Of a stretch of DNA of 37,511 nucleotides, positions 32,381 to 37,511 are shown piece by piece (within the stretch, counting starts at the first letter, position 1; each line of letters begins with the position of its first letter). A program made the translations under genes and the position numbers. The DNA comes from Actinomycetes bacterium (lineage in GTDB: Bacteria > Actinomycetota > Acidimicrobiia > Acidimicrobiales > Acidimicrobiaceae): contig JAJZLQ010000098.1 in the NCBI GenBank assembly GCA_021850605.1, forward strand, positions 1 through 37,511. The letters are read 5' to 3'. The notes below the pieces were generated by a model. The model had not been told where the DNA came from and made no database searches. It saw nothing but the letters and a program-made list of their open reading frames with translations.

Positions 32381-33981
32381 GCCAGTTCGATCAGCCCGAG
32401 ATAGTCGTCCGAGAAGTAGTCGATGGTACCGTCGGGTAGGAGCAGCACCCGGCCCGGGTCGAGCATTCTGGCGAACTCGGCATCGTGGGTGACACAGATC
32501 ATGGTTCCCCTCCAGCCGGCCAGGGCGGTCGAGATCGCTGCGCGCGACTCCGGATCGAGGTTGTTGGTGGGCTCGTCGAGAAGCAGAACGTTGCGCCTCC
32601 CGGCGACCAGGACCGCCAACGCCAGCTTCGTCTTCTCACCGCCCGAAAGCGTCCCCGCCGGCTGATGTACCACCTCGCCCGCCAGGCCGAAGGCCGCCAG
32701 GGTTGCCATCGCCTCGGTGAGAGTGGGCCCTTGGGCGATGACCTGCTCGAGGCAGGTGGCGTTGAAATCGAGCTCTTCATGCTCCTGAGCGAAATAGCCG
32801 ATCTTTGCGCGCTCCGAGACGGTCACCATCCCGAGATCCAGCTCGCTCCGCCCGGCCAGGACTTGCAGCAAAGTGGTCTTGCCGGCGCCGTTAAGACCGG
32901 CGACCAGGAAACGCTCGCCTCGCTCGATGACGAAGTCCAAGTCCTCGAAGACGGTGTTATTGCCGTACGCTTTGCACAGCCCGTCCACCTCGAGCACGAT
33001 GCGGTCGCATGGCAGGGGCTCGGGGATCTTGGCCGTGACCTGCTGCGTGCGGGTTGGCTCGGGCGAATCGACCAGGGTCTCGCGGATGCGCGAAGCTCTC
33101 GAGTCCAGCGTCTTGGCCACCCGGGCTCGCGACGCCGTCTGATGGCGCATCGAGTCGGCCAGCCGGGAAAGGCGCCCCAGCTCTTCCTGGGCCCGCTTGG
33201 TCGTCTCAGCCTGCTGCCTTCTCCGCTCTGCGATCGCGCGCCTATAGGCGCTGTAGTTGCCCTTGAATTCCACCAAGGCGCCGTCGCCATGGCCTCGCTC
33301 GAGATGGAAGATCCGGTTGATGGACTCGTCGAGCAGTTCAAGGTCGTGGCTAACCACTACGAGCACGCCGGGATAGCTCTTCAGGTATCCGAGCAGCCAG
33401 CTCTTGGCGTCGAGGTCCAGGTGGTTGGTCGGCTCGTCAAGCAGGAGCACCTCGGAGCCGGCGAAGAGGATGCGCGCTAGCTCCACCCGGCGCCGCTCCC
33501 CTCCGGAAAGATCACCCAGTGCCAGGCCGAACCGACTCTCCTTGAGCCCCAGACCCGCCAGAATTGCTTTTGCCTCAGACTCGGCGCGGTAGCCATCCAG
33601 GCGCTCGAACTCCTCCACCAGGCGTACGTACTTGGTGATGTTCGATTCGCGGTGATCGGACTCGAGACGTGCCCTGGCCTTTTCGATACGAGCGCTAAGC
33701 TCGCCGAGTCCTCGCCCCGAGAGCACCCGGGAAACGGGGCTCTGGTGAGCAGCGGCCGGGTCGTTCATGGTGTCCTGGCCCAAATAGCCCAGTCCGCCCT
33801 TTACCGAAACCCTGCCCTTGGCAGGAGGTACCGCGCCGGCCAGGACTTTAAGCAGGCTGGTCTTGCCTGCACCGTTCCTGCCCACCAAACCGACCTTGGC
33901 TCCGGAGGAAATGGAGAAGGTGAGGCCGTCCACGATGAGACGCCCGCCCACCTCCACTGTGAGATCCGAAACCGTGATCAA
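32377..33981 (-). CDS. ABC-F family ATPase
   Basis: A 534-residue soluble protein with two ABC cassettes and no membrane helices. Cassette one has GRNGAGKTS, LSGGERRRVELARI and LLLDEPTNHLD. A charged linker follows (about 240-310, rich in Arg, Glu and Gln). Cassette two has GLNGAGKTT, LSGGEKTKLALAVL and LLLDEPTNNLD. ABC-F proteins act on the ribosome, in translation quality control or antibiotic resistance; which applies is unknown. The start is a TTG at 33981 with GGAG five bases upstream. Confidence 0.93.
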   Translation of the reverse strand: MITVSDLTVEVGGRLIVDGLTFSISSGAKVGLVGRNGAGKTSLLKVLAGAVPPAKGRVSVKGGLGYLGQDTMNDPAAAHQSPVSRVLSGRGLGELSARIEKARARLESDHRESNITKYVRLVEEFERLDGYRAESEAKAILAGLGLKESRFGLALGDLSGGERRRVELARILFAGSEVLLLDEPTNHLDLDAKSWLLGYLKSYPGVLVVVSHDLELLDESINRIFHLERGHGDGALVEFKGNYSAYRRAIAERRRQQAETTKRAQEELGRLSRLADSMRHQTASRARVAKTLDSRASRIRETLVDSPEPTRTQQVTAKIPEPLPCDRIVLEVDGLCKAYGNNTVFEDLDFVIERGERFLVAGLNGAGKTTLLQVLAGRSELDLGMVTVSERAKIGYFAQEHEELDFNATCLEQVIAQGPTLTEAMATLAAFGLAGEVVHQPAGTLSGGEKTKLALAVLVAGRRNVLLLDEPTNNLDPESRAAISTALAGWRGTMICVTHDAEFARMLDPGRVLLLPDGTIDYFSDDYLGLIELA

Positions 33982-34106
33982 GGCAGCTCCAAGCCGAAAA
34001 GTCGCGGGACCGCGGGAGGATAGCCCGCTCGCCGCTGGAGAATTCCGGCTCTACAGGCTAACCGGTCCCGGCCGAAGTTTGGGTTGGCGCTCCATTAGCA
34101 CGCCGC

Positions 34107-34145
34107 GCCGGGGCGCTATGCGCAGCTCCCCGGCCGACGTTTTTT
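34107..34145 (+). terminator. Hairpin plus T-run, oriented on the plus strand
   Basis: GCCGGGG (34107-34113) pairs with CCCCGGC (34128-34134), followed by GACG and six T. It has terminator form on the plus strand, although the flanking genes are both on the minus strand. It touches the amidohydrolase stop codon. Confidence 0.45.
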
Positions 34146-35608
34146 CAGGCCTTGGCAGGACGCTTGATGAAGCGCCCGACGGGCTGGCCGATCATCTTTC
34201 CGTTGGTGAAGACGTGGTTGCCACGGACGAAGGTGTCGGTGACCTTGGCGGTTAGCTCGAATCCCTCGAAGGGCGTGTACTCCTGGCTGGAGAGTGACTC
34301 GGCGGCACGCACCACCCAGGAGGCGTTCGGATCCACCAACGCGATGTCCGCGTCCAGGCCCTCGGCAATGTTACCCTTGGTGTGCAGGCCATAGCGTTTG
34401 GCCGGGTTGGAGCAGACCAGCTCGGCAATACGGGAGAGTGGGAGCCCACGGCGCCGGCCCTCGCTCACCATGCCGGGGAGCAGGTATTCGGTGCCACCGA
34501 AGCCGGACTTGGCGACCCACACGTCGTCACGTGGCTCGCCGAACTTGACCTCGTCACGGCAACAGGCGTGATCGCTCACCACCCAGTCAACGTTGCCCGC
34601 CAGCAGGTGCTCCCAGAGAGCCTCCACATCCTCGCGGGGGCGAAGCGGCGGGTTGACCTTGCCGCCTATGCCGCTCGCAGTGTGGATGTCCGCCAGCAGG
34701 TGGCCGATGGTCACCTCGCGCCGGAAGTCGATGTGGGGGAAGGTCTTGGCCATAAGCATCGCCGCCTCCATCGCCTTGGCGGAGGAGAGGTGGAGCAGGT
34801 TGATGTTGGGCAGGCCGGTCTCGTGCGCCAGGTAGGAGGCGATGGTCACGGCCAGGCCCTCGGAATGAGGCGGACGCGATGCGTGATAGGCCTCGAGCCC
34901 CTTGAGCCTGCCCTCCTCCTCGACGATCTTGGTGTAGGCGGCCATTATCTCGGCGGTCTCGCAGTGGAGGGAGAGCGAGATGTTGTCGGCGAAGTCCGCG
35001 AAGCGCGGGTCTTCACGCGCGGCCTCGATGGCACGCATGATGAACTCGAAGTGGGCGTAGTCGTAGCTCTCACCCTCCGGCAGCATGAGGAACTGTCCCT
35101 GGGCCTGGGAGCGGCCATGAAGTCCATGGCTGCCGTAGAACATGAAGATCTTGAAGGAGGGGATACCAAAGTCGCTGATGAGAGTGGGAATCTCCTCGAG
35201 ATGCTTCTTCAGGATCGGGGCGACGTGGAAGCCGTAGTCAACCCATGCATGCCCCTCGGCTGCCGCGATGGCGTCGGGCAGCACCTCGGCATAGGGGCCG
35301 GTGCGGTTCATGTAGTAGTGCCCGGTGCGCAGGTAAGTGATGCCGGTCGTAACACCGCCCTGAGCCGAGGCGGCGGATTCGCTGACCGTGTCATCGGCCA
35401 GCGGATTGTAAATGCCCCAGTGCTGATGCGAGTCGACCACCCCGGGGAAGGCCAGCTTCCCGCTGGCATCGATCACCGTATTCGCCTCAGAGGCGTCGAT
35501 CCCCGGCGCGATGCGAGCGAACTTGCCATCGCTCACGGCAATGTCGGCCACCTCCTCGGGGCGGCCAGGCCGCACCACAGTGGCATTCTTCAACAACAGG
35601 TCGTACAT
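34145..35608 (-). CDS. Cyclic amidohydrolase (dihydropyrimidinase/allantoinase/dihydroorotase superfamily)
   Basis: A 487-residue metal-dependent hydrolase that opens cyclic amide or ureide rings. Metal-site segments are PGVVDSHQHWG, the probable carbamylated Lys in SFKIFMFYGSHG, SLHCETAE, NINLLHLSSAKA and VSDHACC. The composite beta domain uses both termini (FVRGNHVFTNGKMIG). HQH replaces the usual HxH with Gln between the His residues. The substrate is not evident. ATG 35608 is fixed by AAGGAG five bases upstream, with TTG 35611 just before it. It is the third gene of an operon with an MmgE/PrpD protein and a cyclase-family hydrolase. Confidence 0.88.
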   Translation of the reverse strand: MYDLLLKNATVVRPGRPEEVADIAVSDGKFARIAPGIDASEANTVIDASGKLAFPGVVDSHQHWGIYNPLADDTVSESAASAQGGVTTGITYLRTGHYYMNRTGPYAEVLPDAIAAAEGHAWVDYGFHVAPILKKHLEEIPTLISDFGIPSFKIFMFYGSHGLHGRSQAQGQFLMLPEGESYDYAHFEFIMRAIEAAREDPRFADFADNISLSLHCETAEIMAAYTKIVEEEGRLKGLEAYHASRPPHSEGLAVTIASYLAHETGLPNINLLHLSSAKAMEAAMLMAKTFPHIDFRREVTIGHLLADIHTASGIGGKVNPPLRPREDVEALWEHLLAGNVDWVVSDHACCRDEVKFGEPRDDVWVAKSGFGGTEYLLPGMVSEGRRRGLPLSRIAELVCSNPAKRYGLHTKGNIAEGLDADIALVDPNASWVVRAAESLSSQEYTPFEGFELTAKVTDTFVRGNHVFTNGKMIGQPVGRFIKRPAKA

Positions 35609-35668
35609 CAATGCTCCTTCCGGATTTCGGTCGTGATTTATCGGACCGCGTCTCTGCGGTATGAGTTG

Positions 35669-37087
35669 CTACTCGCCCCCCAGACCCTTGAGCAGCTCGA
35701 AGATCGGCTCCAGCGAATCGAGTTTCTCGAGGGAGGCGATGCGCATCTCCACCTCGGCGGAGGCGTCGGCCTCGAGAAGGCCGGCGACGTTGTCACGGAA
35801 CTTGGCCGCCAGCTCCGAATAAGCGAGCGGCCTCTCCGTACCGCCGCGGTTTGCCAGCACCGCCTCTTCCACCACCGTGCCGTCACGCAAGGTGACGGTC
35901 AGCACGGAGGGGAACTGGTTGGGGAAGATCGCGCCGCAGCGATCGTCCGCCACCACCTCCACCAGGTCCATAAGGGCCGTCCGCTCCGGGGAGACGATCA
36001 GCTCCTCCCGGTAGTCGGCAAGCGAGGCTCCCAGGCCACCGCCACCCAGCAGGCCGACCACCACGGCATACGGCCCGGAGAACTGGGCCATATACGGGGT
36101 CGTCGGCCGCCGCTTCACCTCGATCGGCTCGCCGATGGTGTGGACGATGGGCGCGGCCACACCCAGGCGCATCGAGGCAATCTGGCCCGGCTTGATTCCC
36201 CTGGCTCGGAGGGCGGCGGCGGCGTCGATCGCGGTGTGGGTGAAGTGATTCGCCGGGTAGGGCTTGAAGAAAATGCCGGGGACCTCCCAGTGCTCCCCCA
36301 ACCCCTCGGTCAGATATCGCGGCTCGAACTCACCGTGCAGCCAGGCCTCGTAGAAGCCAAAGCGGCCTTCCAGGACGGTGGGCGGACCGGTAAAGCCATT
36401 GGCAACCAGCTCGCAGGCGGAAAGCGCCGAATTGGCCGCCCAACCGCAGTGCATGCGCTTGACGGTGCCGCCGGTGCGGTTGGCCTCGATGATCCCCGAT
36501 GCCATGGATGCGACGACGCCCAGGGCGTTGGTGATGCCATCGGCGTCGAAACCCATAAGCACACCCGCCGCCACGGCCCCTCCCAGGGCCCCGCATATGG
36601 AGGTTGCATGCTGGCCGTGATCAAAGAAGGTCGAGTTGCGCCCCTCCTCGTTGTAGCCGGCCATTCCCGCCCGGACACAGACCTCCAGCCCCACCGCTAT
36701 GGCGGCGATGGTCTCCTTGCCGCCTGCTCCGGTCATCTCCGCGGCGGCCAGCGCCGCAGGAACAACCGTCGCTGATGGGTGCAGGACCGATGGCAGGTGG
36801 GTGTCGTCGTAGTCGAGGCTGTGGGCCAGGACGCCGTTGACGAAGGCGGCCATCGCGGCGGGAAGGCCCCCGGGCGCACCCACTCCGTGAGCCTGATCCA
36901 GGACGCCCTGGGATCGGGCAAAGGCGATCGCTGCCGCGCTCGTGTCCAGCCTGGTGGCAGCTACGCAAATTCCCAGGATGTCAAGAACCCTGCTCTTGAC
37001 GCTCTCGCGCACCTCGGCCGGCAGGCGGTCGTAGGAGTGCTCAACGGCGAACCGTCCGAGGGTGACGGCTATGGGTTCGCTAGTCAC
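35669..37087 (-). CDS. MmgE/PrpD family protein
   Basis: A 472-residue member of the family that includes 2-methylcitrate dehydratase, cis-aconitate decarboxylase and iminodisuccinate epimerase. Typical segments are RVLDILGICVAA, AAFVNGVLAHSLDYDDTH near residues 80-97, HPSATVVPAALA, RTGGTVKRMHCGWAA and KPYPANHFTHTAIDAA. Co-location with two ring-opening hydrolases makes an epimerase or dehydratase in a catabolic route more likely than propionate metabolism, but this is inference. The GTG start overlaps the stop codon of the upstream cyclase gene by eight bases, so translation is coupled. Confidence 0.92.
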   Translation of the reverse strand: MTSEPIAVTLGRFAVEHSYDRLPAEVRESVKSRVLDILGICVAATRLDTSAAAIAFARSQGVLDQAHGVGAPGGLPAAMAAFVNGVLAHSLDYDDTHLPSVLHPSATVVPAALAAAEMTGAGGKETIAAIAVGLEVCVRAGMAGYNEEGRNSTFFDHGQHATSICGALGGAVAAGVLMGFDADGITNALGVVASMASGIIEANRTGGTVKRMHCGWAANSALSACELVANGFTGPPTVLEGRFGFYEAWLHGEFEPRYLTEGLGEHWEVPGIFFKPYPANHFTHTAIDAAAALRARGIKPGQIASMRLGVAAPIVHTIGEPIEVKRRPTTPYMAQFSGPYAVVVGLLGGGGLGASLADYREELIVSPERTALMDLVEVVADDRCGAIFPNQFPSVLTVTLRDGTVVEEAVLANRGGTERPLAYSELAAKFRDNVAGLLEADASAEVEMRIASLEKLDSLEPIFELLKGLGGE

Positions 37088-37511
37088 CGGCGGCCACCAA
37101 TGCCAGAGGGCGGACCGGGGAGCCGGTTGCGCCGGTTATGGCCAAAGGGGAGAGAACAAAGGTGAACTCGTGCCTGCCTTCGGCGGCAAGCTTGTCTAGC
37201 TCCATCGCCTCGATGATGAAGACGCCTCTCTCGACGAGAAGCACTCGGTGTGCTGGCAGCAACGAATGGCCCCTGCCGGGAGCGAGGCGCTCGAAGGCGA
37301 TGGTATCGGCACCGACTGCCAGAGGGGACTGGTCGGCAAGCCAGTATGCGCCCGCCTCACCCACTCCCGGGACACCGGAGGCCGTCCCGGTGTAAGCGGC
37401 AACGCCCTGGGAGAAATTCGCGCCCCACCCCGAGCGGACCAAAAGGACGTCCCCTGGCCTGGGCTCGGTGCCCTGGGCCCTGGCAGTCGCCTCCAGCTCC
37501 TGCGGGGAGAT
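37080..37511 (-). CDS. Cyclase-family hydrolase (kynurenine formamidase-like), 5' partial
   Basis: The C-terminal 143 residues of a cyclase-family metal hydrolase; the 5' part lies beyond the window. The frame is open to the last base, where translation gives ISPQELEATARAQG and PGDVLLVRSGW. The rest includes VGEAGAYWLAD, GADTIAFE, GRGHSLLPAHRVLLVERGVFIIE and a C-terminal FVLSPLAITGATGSPVRPLAL. These match the kynurenine formamidase/isatin hydrolase family: late His in LLPAHRVLLV and GATGSPVRP at the end. An ATG or GTG near 37442 is internal. It is the first visible gene of the operon. Confidence 0.88.
   Translation of the reverse strand: MSPQELEATARAQGTEPRPGDVLLVRSGWGANFSQGVAAYTGTASGVPGVGEAGAYWLADQSPLAVGADTIAFERLAPGRGHSLLPAHRVLLVERGVFIIEAMELDKLAAEGRHEFTFVLSPLAITGATGSPVRPLALVAAGD

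Noticed and set aside
34382-36775. A 797-codon open frame on the plus strand opposite the amidohydrolase and PrpD genes
   Set aside because: It is antisense to two clearly conserved proteins, has His/Gly/Arg-rich low-complexity composition and no recognisable domain. Long antisense frames are expected at this G+C content.

Overview
This 37.5-kb window is high-G+C chromosomal DNA from an actinomycete, most likely of the class Acidimicrobiia. The lineage call is an inference. It rests on a compact single-hairpin SRP RNA, CCA-encoding serine tRNAs, an F420-type luciferase-like oxidoreductase, an acyl-CoA carboxylase followed by a tiny epsilon-like gene, secreted proteins with the 'GYWLAAADGG-VFSFG' repeat common in that class, and many apparently leaderless genes. 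Coding density is high. I see no phage, insertion sequence, CRISPR array or plasmid genes.

Layout. 1-1401: two cyclophilins ending in a strong bidirectional terminator. 1410-2099: a peptidase S51/cyanophycinase-like protein on the minus strand. 2265-5147: 3-hydroxybutyryl-CoA dehydrogenase and ethylmalonyl-CoA mutase. 5179-7707: a degenerate GGDEF protein facing propionyl-CoA carboxylase beta and its epsilon-like partner. 7754-9045: aat and bioY, convergent. 9119-12223: a lipoprotein and a secreted esterase with a repeat domain. 12371-14657: an EamA transporter, a RidA protein and a luciferase-like oxidoreductase. 14786-17376: a MacB/LolE-type ABC exporter. 17378-18307: a translation cluster of SRP RNA, tRNA-Ser(GGA), tadA and tRNA-Ser(CGA). 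18416-22735: an HSL-type esterase, a GNAT acetyltransferase and a large unrecognised membrane protein. 23089-26288: methylmalonyl/ethylmalonyl-CoA epimerase, crotonyl-CoA carboxylase/reductase and acetyl-CoA acetyltransferase. 26331-28712: dnaX and recR. 28706-31158: a metallo-beta-lactamase protein with a natural His6 tail, an SPFH protein and an NfeD protein. 31325-33981: a secreted phosphodiester-glycosidase-like protein and an ABC-F ATPase. 34145-37511: a cyclic amidohydrolase, an MmgE/PrpD protein and a cyclase-family hydrolase cut by the window edge.

Metabolic theme. Thiolase, 3-hydroxybutyryl-CoA dehydrogenase, crotonyl-CoA carboxylase/reductase, epimerase and ethylmalonyl-CoA mutase are steps of the ethylmalonyl-CoA pathway for acetyl-CoA assimilation. 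The propionyl-CoA carboxylase subunit serves its C3 branch, and a biotin importer (BioY) lies close by. The divergent ccr/thiolase promoter carries an inverted repeat over a good -10 box, so acetyl-CoA-linked regulation is plausible. Crotonase, methylsuccinyl-CoA dehydrogenase, mesaconyl-CoA hydratase and malyl-CoA lyase are not in the window.

Regulatory theme. At least seven genes lack a Shine-Dalgarno sequence and instead have a TANNNT hexamer ending 6-8 nt before the start codon, which suggests leaderless transcription. Two divergent pairs (pccB/aat and SRP RNA/tRNA-Ser) appear to share overlapping, self-complementary -10 boxes. No single wholly new system is obvious. The best candidates for a closer look are the ccr/thiolase control region, the nested SRP RNA hairpins, the amidohydrolase-PrpD-cyclase operon and the large PH-like membrane protein.
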